Assembly: GCA_963739135.1 (NCBI GenBank)
Contig: CAVTZG010000017.1
Coordinates: 248,001 to 312,000, forward strand
Direction of reading: 5' to 3'
From: Palsa-504 sp963739135
GTDB lineage: Bacteria; Actinomycetota; Actinomycetes; Streptosporangiales; Streptosporangiaceae
DNA: 64,000 bases
Of this stretch, positions 37,138 through 45,881 are shown piece by piece. A program made the translations under genes and the position numbers. Under the pieces are notes generated by a model. The model was not told the DNA's origin. It saw nothing but the letters and a program-made list of their open reading frames with translations, and did no database searches. The first letter of the stretch is position 1. Every line of letters begins with the position of its first letter.

Positions 37138-38117
37138 GGGCTTGGCAGGTGCGGGAGCTCGGGGAGCCGCGGGATGTGCTGACCCTGGCCGAGGTGCCTG
37201 ATCCGCAGCCCGGGCCGGGGCAGGTGCTGGTTCGGGTGCTCGGCGCGGCGGCGAACTTCCCCGACGTGCTGATGTGCCGGGGCCTGTACCAGGTCCGCCC
37301 GCCGCTGCCGTTCACGCCGGGCATCGAGCTGTGCGGTGAGGTCGTGGCGGCAGGCGCCGGGGTGACCGGGCTTTCGGCCGGGGACCGGGTGCTGGGCGGG
37401 TCGGCGCTGCCGGCCGGGGCGTTCGGCGAGCTGGCCCTGATGAACTCTGGCGGCACTCTGCCCGCCCCGGACGGGCTTGACGACGCCGAGGCCGCGGCGT
37501 TCTTCATCACCTACCAGACCGGGTGGTTCGGGCTGCACCGGCGGGCCCGGCTGGCGCCGGGCGAGACGCTGCTGGTGCACGCCGCGGCGGGCGGGGTCGG
37601 CAGCGGTGCCGTGCAGCTCGGCAAGGCGGCCGGCGCCCGGGTCATCGGCGTGGTGCGCGGCGAGCAGAAGGCCGAGGTGGCGCGGGCCATGGGCGCGGAC
37701 GTGGTGGTGGACCGGCTCAGCCAGGACTTCGTTGAGGTGGTCAAGGAGGTCACCGGCGGGCGCGGCGCCGACGTGATCTACGACCCGGTGGGCGGCGAGA
37801 CCTACGCCCGGTCCACCAAGTGCATCGCGTTCGAGGGCCGGATCCTGGTCATCGGATTCGCCAGCGGCGAGATCCCCACCGTCGCGCTGAACCACGCGCT
37901 GATCAAGAACTACTCGATCGTGGGGCTGCACTGGGGCCTGTACCAGACCAAGGAGCCCGCGGCCATCCCCGAGTGCCACGCGGAGCTGTCCAAGCTGGTG
38001 GCCGAGGGCCAGATCCGGCCGCTGATCGGCGAGCGGCTGGGCCTGGCCGACGTGGCCGACGGGGTGCAGCGGCTGGCCGACGGCGCCACCGTGGGCCGCC
38101 TGGTGTTCAGCCCCTGA
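37134..38117 (+). CDS. NADPH:quinone oxidoreductase family protein (zinc-free MDR)
   Basis: 327 residues. An MDR fold lacking the zinc-binding cysteines: N-terminal PGQVLVRVLGAAANFPDVLM, nucleotide site LLVHAAAGGVGSGAVQLGKA, and GADVIYDPVGGETYARSTK. It is like the QorA/acryloyl-CoA-reductase group, which transfer hydride from NADPH to quinones or enones. It is translationally coupled to the preceding SDR gene; the pair may work on the same acyl or keto compound. It ends 11 bases inside the convergent MFS relic. Confidence 0.9.
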   Translation: MRAWQVRELGEPRDVLTLAEVPDPQPGPGQVLVRVLGAAANFPDVLMCRGLYQVRPPLPFTPGIELCGEVVAAGAGVTGLSAGDRVLGGSALPAGAFGELALMNSGGTLPAPDGLDDAEAAAFFITYQTGWFGLHRRARLAPGETLLVHAAAGGVGSGAVQLGKAAGARVIGVVRGEQKAEVARAMGADVVVDRLSQDFVEVVKEVTGGRGADVIYDPVGGETYARSTKCIAFEGRILVIGFASGEIPTVALNHALIKNYSIVGLHWGLYQTKEPAAIPECHAELSKLVAEGQIRPLIGERLGLADVADGVQRLADGATVGRLVFSP

Positions 38118-38390
38118 GCACGGTCCAGGCCAGGGTTAGCACCACGAGGTAACCGGCGGCCGCCACGGCCAGCGGGACGTGGTTGGGCGCGGTCAGGAGC
38201 GAGGCAGGGCCACGCCGAGGGCTCCGCCCGACTGGCGGGCGGCGTTCAGCACGCGACCCGCGGCCGAGCCGGCGGTGAGCATGATGACGGCCAGGGCCAG
38301 GGTGTAGGCGTCGATGACCCACTGCAGGCCGGCCAGCGAGCCGCCGATGTCGCGCTGGATGGCGGGCAGCGCGACGTTGACGATCGTGTT
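38107..38390 (-). pseudogene. Internally deleted MFS transporter remnant
   Basis: Two ends of one EmrB/QacA-type transporter are fused. The first part reads TIVNVALPAIQRDIGGSLAG and LQWVIDAYTLALAVIMLT (start of the protein). It jumps straight to NAARQSGGALGVAL, a motif near the C-terminus. After a frameshift near 38200 comes the last membrane helix, VPLAVAAAGYLVVLTLAWTV. About 400 residues are missing. The 5' end runs into the 16-bp repeat array. Confidence 0.8.
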
Positions 38391-38560
38391 TCGGGGGCAC
38401 CGTGTTTCGGGGGCACCGTGTTTCGGGGGCACCGTGTTTCGGGGGCACCGTGTTTCGGGGGCACCGTGTTTCGGGGGCACCGTGTTTCGGGGGTGCCGTG
38501 TTTCGGGGGTGCCGTGTTTCGGGGGTGCCGTGTTTCGGGGGTGCCGTGTTTCGGGGGTGT
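38385..38560. repeat. 16-bp tandem repeat, 11 units
   Basis: Eleven perfectly spaced 16-bp units: the first six are CGTGTTTCGGGGGCAC, then four CGTGTTTCGGGGGTGC, and a last variant ending TGT. The switch from CAC to TGC at unit 7 shows two rounds of expansion. The array abuts the first codons of the MFS remnant. Because 16 is not a multiple of three it cannot encode one peptide repeat. It lies upstream of the GT87 gene. Confidence 0.92.
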
Positions 38561-38607
38561 TTACGGCTCGTGTGGTGCGGAGGCGTCCGGCGTATAGGAT
38601 GCGGTCA

Positions 38608-39924
38608 ATGTCCAGTGACCGGGGGGTTTCCGGGCCTGTCGTCAGCTCTCCTTCGGCGGGGAGACGATGGGTGGCTGCCGTCGTGTACGCGGTGCTGGGC
38701 CTCGAACTGGCGGCGGTCATCGGGTTCGCCGCCACCTACAACGCCCTGGACTTCCACATCTACATGTGGGGCGGGCAGGCCGTCCTGCACGGCACGCGGC
38801 TGTACCTGGACCTGGCCTACGGCCACTGGTTCACCTACTCGCCGTTCGCCGCCATCGTGTTCGTGCCCATCGCGGCGCTGCCGCTGGCGGCGGCCCGGGT
38901 GCTGTGGGACCTGGCCTCGGTCGCGGCGCTGGCTTATTCGCTGGCCCTGATCCTGAAGCTGGCCGGCTGGCGGACGTCGAGGGTCACGGTCGCGGGCCTC
39001 ACCGCGGCTGCGGTCGTACTCGACCCGGTGTACCAGACGCTGTTCCTGGGCCAGATCAACCTGATCCTGCTGGCCCTGATCCTGACCGACGTGTGGCGCG
39101 TATCCCGGAGTCGGGATGCGGGTCTCGGAGTAGGCATCGCGGCCGCGATCAAGCTGACGCCCGCGATCTTTATCGTGTTCTTCCTGCTGGCCAAGAGGAC
39201 AAAATCGGCTTTTATCGCGGCTGGCACATTCATCGGGTGCGGGCTTATCGGGCTGATTATCGCGCCGGGCGCTTCGAAGCTTTACTGGGAGCACCTTTTC
39301 TACGACACCAAGCGCGTGGGCGCGCCGTATATCAGCAATCAGTCGCCCTACGCGGCCGCGATCCGGATCGCCGGCGGAGCGGCCCATGTCGGCGCCTGGT
39401 GGGTGGTGATCCCGCTCGCGCTGGGCGCGACCGGGGTGGCCGCGGCGGTCCTGCTGGCCCGGCGCGGCGACTGGCTGGGCGCGACCGCGGTCACCGGGAC
39501 CGCGGGCCTGCTCGTCTCGCCGATCTCGTGGGCCCATCACTGGGTCTGGATCCTGCCCGCCCTGGTGGTGCTGGTGCGGTCCGGGCACCGGGCGGCCGCG
39601 GGCTTCGGCTACCTGCTGTTCGCGGTGGCGCCGTTCTGGTACACGCCGCATTCCGGCGGGCCGCGCGAGTACGGGTGGCATTGGCTGCTGACGCTGGTGG
39701 CCAACTCCTACCTGATCGCCGGGCTGGCTTTCCTGGCCTACATGACCTGGGACGCCTGGCGAGGCGCGCAGCGTAGCCAGGGCCAGACGGAGGATCTCGG
39801 CGCGGCCGGCCAGGTCCAGGGTGCCGCCGCCGAGTTCGAGCCCGGCCAGGGTGGCGCCGTTGACCGCAGCGCGGGCGGCGTGGGCGCGGCGGACGGCGGA
39901 GCGGTCCGCACCCGGCCCAGCTAG
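38608..39924 (+). CDS. GT87-family polyprenyl-phosphate mannosyltransferase-like membrane protein
   Basis: 438 residues from ATG 38608, which lies 9 bases after TATAGG (38593-38598), a plausible -10 element. About nine to ten membrane spans. The first loop, YNALDFHIYMWGGQAVLHG, then LYLDLAYGHWFTYSPFAA, and later ISWAHHWVWILPALVVL are hallmarks of the DUF2029/GT87 mannosyltransferases that use polyprenyl-phosphate-mannose for cell-envelope glycans. The final ~55 residues are low complexity and unlike the family, so the original stop may have been lost. Confidence 0.85.
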   Translation: MSSDRGVSGPVVSSPSAGRRWVAAVVYAVLGLELAAVIGFAATYNALDFHIYMWGGQAVLHGTRLYLDLAYGHWFTYSPFAAIVFVPIAALPLAAARVLWDLASVAALAYSLALILKLAGWRTSRVTVAGLTAAAVVLDPVYQTLFLGQINLILLALILTDVWRVSRSRDAGLGVGIAAAIKLTPAIFIVFFLLAKRTKSAFIAAGTFIGCGLIGLIIAPGASKLYWEHLFYDTKRVGAPYISNQSPYAAAIRIAGGAAHVGAWWVVIPLALGATGVAAAVLLARRGDWLGATAVTGTAGLLVSPISWAHHWVWILPALVVLVRSGHRAAAGFGYLLFAVAPFWYTPHSGGPREYGWHWLLTLVANSYLIAGLAFLAYMTWDAWRGAQRSQGQTEDLGAAGQVQGAAAEFEPGQGGAVDRSAGGVGAADGGAVRTRPS

Positions 39925-40040
39925 CACCGCCAGCGCGTCAACTTGGTGGAACTGCAGGCCAGTGGCTGAGGAGCGCGCCGAGGCCGAGGGCCGCGGAAAT
40001 CTGGTTGCCTGCCGTCGCGGTGACGGTCCATGGTGAGGCG

Positions 40041-40553
40041 ATGCTGATGAGACGGGAGACCGGAGCCGACGTGGCCGTGATCCGCGCCGTCACGGCGGCC
40101 GCCTTCACCCAGCCGGACCGGGAGCCGCCTGAGGCCAGGCTGGTCGACGAGCTCCGGGCCAGCCCGGCCTGGATCGGCGTGCTGTCCCTGGTGGCGGCCG
40201 GGCCCGGCGGCGAGGTGATCGGGCACGTGGTGTGCAGCCGGGGCCACATCGGCCAGGCTCCGGTGCTGGCCCTCGGCCCGCTGAGCGTCCGGCCGGACCG
40301 GCAGCGCGGCGGCGTAGGCAGCGCCCTCATGCACGCGGTGCTCGGCGCGGCCGACGCGCTGGGCGAGCCGCTGGTGGCGCTGCTCGGCAACCCCGCCTAC
40401 TACCGGCGGTTCGGGTTCCGGCTGGGCGAGGAGTACCAGATCACGCCGCCGGTCGACGTCTGGCGGCCGCACTTCCAGGTCCGTGTGCTCACCGGCTACC
40501 GGCCCTCGGTGCGGGGGATGTTCCGCTACCCGGAGCCCTTCGACCGCACCTGA
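40041..40553 (+). CDS. GNAT-family N-acetyltransferase
   Basis: 170 residues from ATG 40041 (ATG 40047 possible). Features of the small YhbS-like GNAT group: MRRETGADVAVIRAVTAAAF at the start, acetyl-CoA loop LSVRPDRQRGGVGSALMHAV, and LGNPAYYRRFGFRLGEEY. The acceptor is unknown. It overlaps the convergent methyltransferase gene by 28 bases at their 3' ends. Confidence 0.88.
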   Translation: MLMRRETGADVAVIRAVTAAAFTQPDREPPEARLVDELRASPAWIGVLSLVAAGPGGEVIGHVVCSRGHIGQAPVLALGPLSVRPDRQRGGVGSALMHAVLGAADALGEPLVALLGNPAYYRRFGFRLGEEYQITPPVDVWRPHFQVRVLTGYRPSVRGMFRYPEPFDRT

Positions 40554-41197
40554 AGCAGCAGGTGCCAGTACTGGTCGGCGTCGGCCTCGTCGGTCCGGGC
40601 GAACCCGGCGGCGTCCAGCCAGCCGCGCACCAGGTCCCTGGGCGGGTAGTAGTGATACCCGCCGCCCTCGGTCACCTCGCCGGGTACCTGCCGCGGGTCG
40701 GCGGGCGGCGGCAGCGGCCCGTCGGGCAGCTCCACGGTGAGGTACGCGGGGGCTTGCGGGCGGAGCACGCCGGCCAGGCCGGCCGCGACCTGCGGCCAGT
40801 CCTCGGGAGCCACGTTCTCCAGCGCGTCCACGCAGATCAGCCCGTCGAACCGGTCGTCGAGGCGACCCAGGTCCTGCAGGGCCAGGACCTGGGAGGGCAC
40901 CTGCTGGTGCTTGCGCCGGGCCTGGGCCAGCATGCCGGCTGACTGGTCCACGCCGGTGACCCGGAGCCCAGCCGCGAGCAGCGCGGGCCAGTACTTGCCG
41001 GTCCCGCAGGCGGCGTCCAGCACCGTGCCGCCCTGCCGGACCAGCCCGGCCAGCCGGGCTACGAAGGCGGCGTGCGACGGGCTGACCGCGCCCCAGTGCT
41101 CGTCGTAGTGCGGGCTGTGCAGGGTGTCGAAGCGGTGCACGCTGACGGCCCGGCGCTCGGCCACGAAGGCCTCCCGGTCGCCAGGCGGCACGCTCAC
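40526..41197 (-). CDS. Class I SAM-dependent methyltransferase
   Basis: 223 residues. Motif I VLDAACGTGKYWPALLAAG, then VTGVDQSAGMLAQAR, and motif IV FDGLICVDALENV. The C-terminal region GGYHYYPPRDLVRGWLDAAG is usual for methyltransferase type 11 enzymes. Substrate unknown. It lies downstream of a 46-bp gap from the SDR gene on the same strand, possibly not co-transcribed as that gene ends at 41244. Confidence 0.88.
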   Translation of the reverse strand: MSVPPGDREAFVAERRAVSVHRFDTLHSPHYDEHWGAVSPSHAAFVARLAGLVRQGGTVLDAACGTGKYWPALLAAGLRVTGVDQSAGMLAQARRKHQQVPSQVLALQDLGRLDDRFDGLICVDALENVAPEDWPQVAAGLAGVLRPQAPAYLTVELPDGPLPPPADPRQVPGEVTEGGGYHYYPPRDLVRGWLDAAGFARTDEADADQYWHLLLQVRSKGSG

Positions 41198-41243
41198 ACC
41201 ACGGCATGTTCCCCGCGGGCCGGGCCGGTTAACCCGGCGCGAT

Positions 41244-41987
41244 TTAATACAGGGCGATGCCGCTGTGCACCTCCAGGACGCGGCCGGTGATGCCGGCGGC
41301 CTCGTCGGAGAGCAGAAACGCCACCCGGTCGGCGACCTCAGCGGCGCTGCCGAACCGGCGCAGCACGATCGTCTCGGTCAGCGGGGTCCCCTCCGGCACG
41401 ATCGCGGTCAGGTCGGCGTGGGTCGTGCCCGGCGTCAGGGCGTTGGCCCGGATCCCGTACCTGGCGGTCTGGCTGGCCAGCGCCCGGGCGAACCCGGCGA
41501 CCCCGCCCCGGGCGGCCGGGTAGCCGTCGGCGCCGTGCGTGTACACGCTGGACACCGAGGAAACCAGGACTATCCGGCCCGACCGCCGTCGCATCATGGC
41601 GGTCAAGGTGACCCGGCACGGGTGGAACACGCCGTCCAGGCGGGTGTCAATCACCGCCCGCCAGTCGGCCTCCTCCATCAGCGCCAGCGGCCGGTCCCTG
41701 GTCATCCCGGCGCAGGTCACCAGGGCCTCGGCTGGTCCCAGCTCGTCCTCGGTCCTGGCCACCCAGGCTGCCGCCTCGTCGGCGTCGGCCGGGTCGGCCC
41801 GGACCGCGAGCACCCGGGCGCCGAGCTCGGAGACGGTCTTCTCGGCCTCCAGGGCGGCGGACAGGTCGCCGCCGTCGTGGCAGAAGCTGATGTCCCAGCC
41901 GTCCGCGGCCAGCCTGCGCACCGTAGCGGCGCCGATGCCGCGGGAACCCCGGCTGACCAACGCGACGCGGCCGTGACCCTGGCTCAC
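41244..41987 (-). CDS. FabG-like SDR protein with altered catalytic lysine
   Basis: 247 residues from GTG 41987, preceded by AAAGGTGG. SDR fold: VALVSRGSRGIGAATVRRLA (normally TGGSRGIG, here SRGSRGIG), NAG replaced by CAG in LVTCAGMTRD, serine in IVLVSSVSS. The active-site YxxxK reads YPAAR, so the lysine is arginine. The rest resembles 3-oxoacyl-ACP reductases (NALTPGTTHADLTA). It may have weak or changed activity, or a binding role. Confidence 0.85.
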   Translation of the reverse strand: MSQGHGRVALVSRGSRGIGAATVRRLAADGWDISFCHDGGDLSAALEAEKTVSELGARVLAVRADPADADEAAAWVARTEDELGPAEALVTCAGMTRDRPLALMEEADWRAVIDTRLDGVFHPCRVTLTAMMRRRSGRIVLVSSVSSVYTHGADGYPAARGGVAGFARALASQTARYGIRANALTPGTTHADLTAIVPEGTPLTETIVLRRFGSAAEVADRVAFLLSDEAAGITGRVLEVHSGIALY

Positions 41988-42132
41988 CACACCACCTTTC
42001 GCCGACACCCGAACCACCGTCCCGCCCGAGTTGGTGGTGACACACAGTAAACAGCTTGGTTAAGGGCGAGTGAACTAGGGGGCCGACTACGGCGTGTCGG
42101 GCGGGCGGCGGAGGCGCGGGCCGCGCGTGCCC

Positions 42133-42138
42133 TAGGCT
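42133..42138 (+). promoter_or_regulatory. Leaderless-type -10 element before the Gfo/Idh/MocA gene
   Basis: TAGGCT lies seven bases before the GTG at 42146, and there is no ribosome-binding site between them. This is the standard arrangement for actinobacterial leaderless transcripts, and it supports the chosen GTG start. Confidence 0.5.
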
Positions 42139-42145
42139 GCCACAC

Positions 42146-43123
42146 GTGGACGTGCTACGTATCGGCCTGCTCGGCTCGGCGCGGATAGCGACCACGGCGC
42201 TGCTCGAGCCGGCCGCGATCGTACCCCAGGTGACCGTGGCGGCCGTGGCCGCCCGGGATCAGGCCCGCGCGGAGGCCTTCAGCAAACGGCACGGGATACC
42301 GGCTGCCTACGGCGGCTATGACGAATTGCTGGCCGACCCGGGTATCAACGCCGTCTACAACCCGCTGCCGAACTCGCTGCACGGGCCGTGGACGCTGCGG
42401 GCCATCGCGGCCGGGAAGCATGTGCTGTGCGAGAAGCCGTTCGCGTCCAACGCCGACGAGGCGGCCCGGGTCGCGGACGCGGCCGCGGGCTCCGGCCTGG
42501 TGGTCATGGAGGCCATGCACTACCGGTACCACCCGCTGGTGCACCGGCTGCGGGAGCTGGTCGGCGAGCTCGGGCCGGTCAGGAACATCCAGTGCTGGAC
42601 CAGCTTCGTCATCACCGACCCGGCCGACATCCGGTACGACTACGCCCGGGGCGGCGGCGCCCTGATGGACGGCGGCTGCTACGCGATCGACTGCCTGCGG
42701 CTGCTCGGTGACGGCGAGCCCTCGGTTACCGGGGCGCTGGCCGACCCGGGCCAGCCCGAGGCGGTGGCCGACCGCGCGATGGCCGTCCGGCTGGCTTTCC
42801 CCGGCGGCGCGGCCGGCTGGTTCGAGTCCGCGTTCACACTGGACGGCGAGTTCCGGGCCGACGTGCACGTGAGCTGCCAGGACGGGCACGTGTGGCTGCA
42901 GGATTTCATCCGTGCGCACCGGGGCCACCTAGTGGCGGTCAGGGACGGGTCGGTGATCGCCGACGAGCACGGCAGCGGGGAGACGACCTACACCCGGCAG
43001 CTGCGCGCGTTCGCGGCCGCGATCACGACCGGGGACCCGGTGCCGACGTCGGCGGCGCACGCCGTGACCACCATGCGGCTGATCGACGACGCCTACCGCA
43101 CAGCCGGCCTGCTCCCCCGATGA
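42146..43123 (+). CDS. Gfo/Idh/MocA-family oxidoreductase
   Basis: 325 residues from GTG 42146. Rossmann start LRIGLLGSARIATTALLEPA, the family EKP motif in HVLCEKPFASNADEAARV, and catalytic-region GGGALMDGGCYAIDCLRLLG, where the tyrosine follows the cysteine. These enzymes oxidise or reduce sugars, inositols or related polyols with NAD(P). Its stop overlaps the start of the M20 peptidase gene (ATGA), so the two are co-expressed. Confidence 0.9.
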   Translation: MDVLRIGLLGSARIATTALLEPAAIVPQVTVAAVAARDQARAEAFSKRHGIPAAYGGYDELLADPGINAVYNPLPNSLHGPWTLRAIAAGKHVLCEKPFASNADEAARVADAAAGSGLVVMEAMHYRYHPLVHRLRELVGELGPVRNIQCWTSFVITDPADIRYDYARGGGALMDGGCYAIDCLRLLGDGEPSVTGALADPGQPEAVADRAMAVRLAFPGGAAGWFESAFTLDGEFRADVHVSCQDGHVWLQDFIRAHRGHLVAVRDGSVIADEHGSGETTYTRQLRAFAAAITTGDPVPTSAAHAVTTMRLIDDAYRTAGLLPR

Positions 43124-44463
43124 GCGGGCTGGAACAAGCCGGGGCGGATGCGGCCAGGTTCGCGGCCGACCTGATCGGGATCGACACCACCAACCGGGGC
43201 GGCGGGGACGGCCGGGAACGCCCGGCCGCCGAGTACGTGGCCGCCCGGCTGGCCGAGGCCGGGGCCGAGCCGGTCCTGCTGGAGTCCGCGCCGGGACGGG
43301 CGAACGTGGTGGCCCGGGTGGCCGGCCACGCCCGTGCAGCAGCAGGGCCTGCCCTGCTGCTGCACGGGCACCTGGACGTGGTGCCCGCGGACCCCTCCTC
43401 CTGGTCGGTGCACCCGTTCGCCGGCGAGATCCGCGACGGGGTGCTGTGGGGCCGCGGCGCGGTGGACATGAAGAACGCGGACGCGGTGCTGCTCGCGCTG
43501 GTCGCCCACTGGGCCCGCAGCGGCACCGGCCCGGAACGCGACGTGGTGCTGGCCTTCACCGCGGACGAGGAGGACACCACGGAGTTCGGCTCCCGCTGGC
43601 TGGTCGAGCAGCACCCGGACCTGTTCGAGGGCTGCGCCGAGGCGATCGGGGAATCGGGGGCCTTCACCTTCCACGCGGGCCCGGGGCAGCGGCTGTACCC
43701 GGTCGCCTCGGCCGAGCGCGGCACGGCCTGGCTCAAGCTGACCGCCCAGGGCCGGGCCGGCCATGGGGCCAAGCCGAACGACCAGAACGCCGTGGTCCGG
43801 CTGAGCGAGGCGATCGCCAGGATCGGCGCCTACCGCTGGCCGCTCCGGCTGACCGCCACGGTGAGCGCGGCGGTCGAGGCCATCGCCGCCGCGGCCGAAC
43901 GGCCGGCGCCCGCCGCCGGTTTCGGCGCGCTGGACCCGGAGGAGTTGCTGGCCTACCTCGGCCCGGGCGGCGCGCTGGTGGCCGGGACGATCCGCAACAG
44001 CGCCAACCCGACCATGCTGCAGGCCGGTTACAAGCTCAACGTCATCCCGGACCAGGCGGTCGGCTACGTGGACGGCCGGCTCCTGCCGGGCCGCGAGGAC
44101 GAGTTCAGCGCCGTGCTCGACGAGCTCACCGGGCCGGACGTGACCTGGGAGTACGTGTCCCGGGAGGCGCCTCTGGAGGCACCGCTCGACGCGCCGGTGA
44201 TGGCCCGTATGGCGCAGGCCCTGCTGGCCGAGGATCCCGGCTCGGCCGTGGTGCCCTACTGCATGAGCGGCGGGACCGACGCCAAGAACTTCGCCCGGCT
44301 GGGGATGACCTGCTACGGTTTCACCCCGCTGGTGCTGCCCGAGGGCTACGACTACTACGCCATGTTCCACGGCACCGACGAGCGCATCCCGCTGTCCACG
44401 CTGCAGGCGGGCGTGCGCATCATGGACCGGTTCCTGACCGCCCGGCCCGGACGAGGCTTTTAG
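43120..44463 (+). CDS. M20/M25/M40 family metallopeptidase
   Basis: 447 residues. Metal-site motifs: LLLHGHLDVVPA (H and D), WGRGAVDMKN (bridging D), AFTADEEDTTEFG (catalytic E and metal E) and, at the C-terminus, FHGTDERIPL (H). The dimerisation domain sits between about residues 200 and 330. Relatives hydrolyse dipeptides, acyl-amino acids or succinyl-diaminopimelate. Coupled to the Gfo/Idh/MocA gene; the joint substrate is not evident. Confidence 0.9.
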   Translation: MSGLEQAGADAARFAADLIGIDTTNRGGGDGRERPAAEYVAARLAEAGAEPVLLESAPGRANVVARVAGHARAAAGPALLLHGHLDVVPADPSSWSVHPFAGEIRDGVLWGRGAVDMKNADAVLLALVAHWARSGTGPERDVVLAFTADEEDTTEFGSRWLVEQHPDLFEGCAEAIGESGAFTFHAGPGQRLYPVASAERGTAWLKLTAQGRAGHGAKPNDQNAVVRLSEAIARIGAYRWPLRLTATVSAAVEAIAAAAERPAPAAGFGALDPEELLAYLGPGGALVAGTIRNSANPTMLQAGYKLNVIPDQAVGYVDGRLLPGREDEFSAVLDELTGPDVTWEYVSREAPLEAPLDAPVMARMAQALLAEDPGSAVVPYCMSGGTDAKNFARLGMTCYGFTPLVLPEGYDYYAMFHGTDERIPLSTLQAGVRIMDRFLTARPGRGF

Positions 44464-44671
44464 CACAAATGTCACCACGGATACCCCCGGTCCACCAAAT
44501 ATTTGCCGATTCTTGATCTGGCTTGTTTCTGCAGTTCAGAAGCCACGCGAGCGGGCCCGGCGGGCCGGAATCCCGGCCCGAATCCGGCTATGGCTGGTAT
44601 CGCCGGGCGGAAACGGGGCACAAAACCACCTGCCAGGTGATGGGCAGCCAGGTGATGGGCAGGAGGTAACG

Positions 44672-45631
44672 GTGACCGTAGTTGCGGAGACAGGAGTAGC
44701 TGGGAGACAGTCCGGCACGCACATGGCCGCGACGCGGCTCGGCGGGCGCTTCCGGCTCGAGGAGCGGATCAGCGCCGCCGGCGGGCTATCGGTGTGGAAG
44801 GCCACCGACGAGGTGCTCTGCCGCCCGGTCACGATCCACCTGCTCCCCCGCGGCTGTGAGGTCCCCCGAACCGTGGTGGCGGCGGTGCAGTCCGCGGCCC
44901 GGGTGAACGACCCCCGGCTGGCCATGGTCTACGACACCGACTACGACAGCGAATACCCGTACGTCGTGTCCGAATGGACCCGCGGCACCCACCTGGAGGA
45001 CCTGGTGCTGTCGGGACTGCCCAGCCCGGCGCTGGCCGCGGCCATGATCGCGGACGCCGCGGAAGCCCTGGCCGTGGCGCACCAGGCCGGACGGCCGCAC
45101 CTGTGCCTGAGCCCGCGCTGCCTGCGCTGGGACAACAACAGCGGCCTGAAGATCACCGGGCTCGGCATCGACGCGGCCCTGTCCGGGGCGGAGTCCGGGG
45201 CGGAGTCCGGGGCGGAGTCGGACGACCCGGCGGCCGCCGACACCAGGGCGCTGGCCCGCATGCTCTACGCCCTGCTGACCGGGTGCTGGCCCGGCGAGGA
45301 GGCCACTGCCCTGCCGCCCGCGCCCCGGCACCGGGGCCACATATATACCCCGCGGCAGGTGCGGGCGGGCGTGCCCGGCGTTCTGGACGCGATCACCTGC
45401 CACGCCCTGCAGCTGGCCGCGCCCGGGGTCTCCCGGTCGGTGCTCACCCCGGCCGGGCTGGCCATGGCCCTGCGCTCGGTGCAGCGGCCGTCCTATCAGC
45501 CGTTCAATGCGGCCGAGCCCGCGGGCTGCGCCCCGGTGGTGGCCCAGGACGGCGTGTCCCGGCGGGCCAGGCACGCGCGGACCCGTTCCGGCGTCAGGCA
45601 CCGCACCACGCTGCTGCGCCCCGCGGCCTGA
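44672..45631 (+). CDS. Serine/threonine kinase-like pseudokinase
   Basis: 319 residues from GTG 44672, five bases after AGGAGG. The fold of a Pkn-type kinase domain can be followed (GGRFRLEERISAAGGLSVWK; YPYVVSEWTRGTHLED; ALARMLYALLTGCWPG) but key residues are gone. The ATP-site lysine position reads RPVTIHLL, the catalytic HRD loop reads HLCLSPRCL, and DFG reads KITGLGI. It cannot be an active kinase. Similar pseudokinases accompany the actinobacterial lipid II flippase MurJ, but no murJ is here. A GAES triple repeat (45185-45220) and the TGA-containing first unit of a repeat array mark its end. Confidence 0.8.
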   Translation: MTVVAETGVAGRQSGTHMAATRLGGRFRLEERISAAGGLSVWKATDEVLCRPVTIHLLPRGCEVPRTVVAAVQSAARVNDPRLAMVYDTDYDSEYPYVVSEWTRGTHLEDLVLSGLPSPALAAAMIADAAEALAVAHQAGRPHLCLSPRCLRWDNNSGLKITGLGIDAALSGAESGAESGAESDDPAAADTRALARMLYALLTGCWPGEEATALPPAPRHRGHIYTPRQVRAGVPGVLDAITCHALQLAAPGVSRSVLTPAGLAMALRSVQRPSYQPFNAAEPAGCAPVVAQDGVSRRARHARTRSGVRHRTTLLRPAA

Positions 45632-45866
45632 AACAGCGCCGCCTCAAACAGCGCCGCCTCAAACAGCGCCGCCTCAAACAGCGCCGCCTCAAACAGCGCC
45701 GCCTCAAACAGCGCCGCCTCAAACAGCGCCGCCTCAAACAGCGCCGCCTCAAACAGCGCCGCCTCAAACAGCGCCGCCTCAAACAGCGCCGCCTCAAACA
45801 GCGCCGCCTCAAACAGCGCCGCCTCAAACAGCGCCGCCTCAAACAGCGCCGCCTCAAACAGCGCCG
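45627..45866. repeat. 15-bp tandem repeat, 16 units, beginning at a stop codon
   Basis: The unit CCTCAAACAGCGCCG is repeated without error 15 times, preceded by one variant unit, CCTGAAACAGCGCCG (45627-45641), whose TGA is the stop of the pseudokinase gene. A partial CCTGAGA follows. The array fills nearly the whole gap to the convergent lysyl-tRNA synthetase gene. A reading frame through it would give repeated LKQRR, but no start is supported. Confidence 0.95.
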
Positions 45867-45881
45867 CCTGAGAACGAGGGG

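Noticed and set aside
39770..39960. Possible gene remnant antisense to the end of the GT87 gene (reads …ADRSAVRRAHAARAAVNGATL)
   Set aside because: The translation looks protein-like and could explain the odd GT87 tail, but no family was recognised and no start is clear, so it is not annotated.
45627..45866. CRISPR array
   Set aside because: Units are contiguous 15-mers without unique spacers and there are no cas genes. The arrays at 17816, 23213 and 38385 fail for the same reason.
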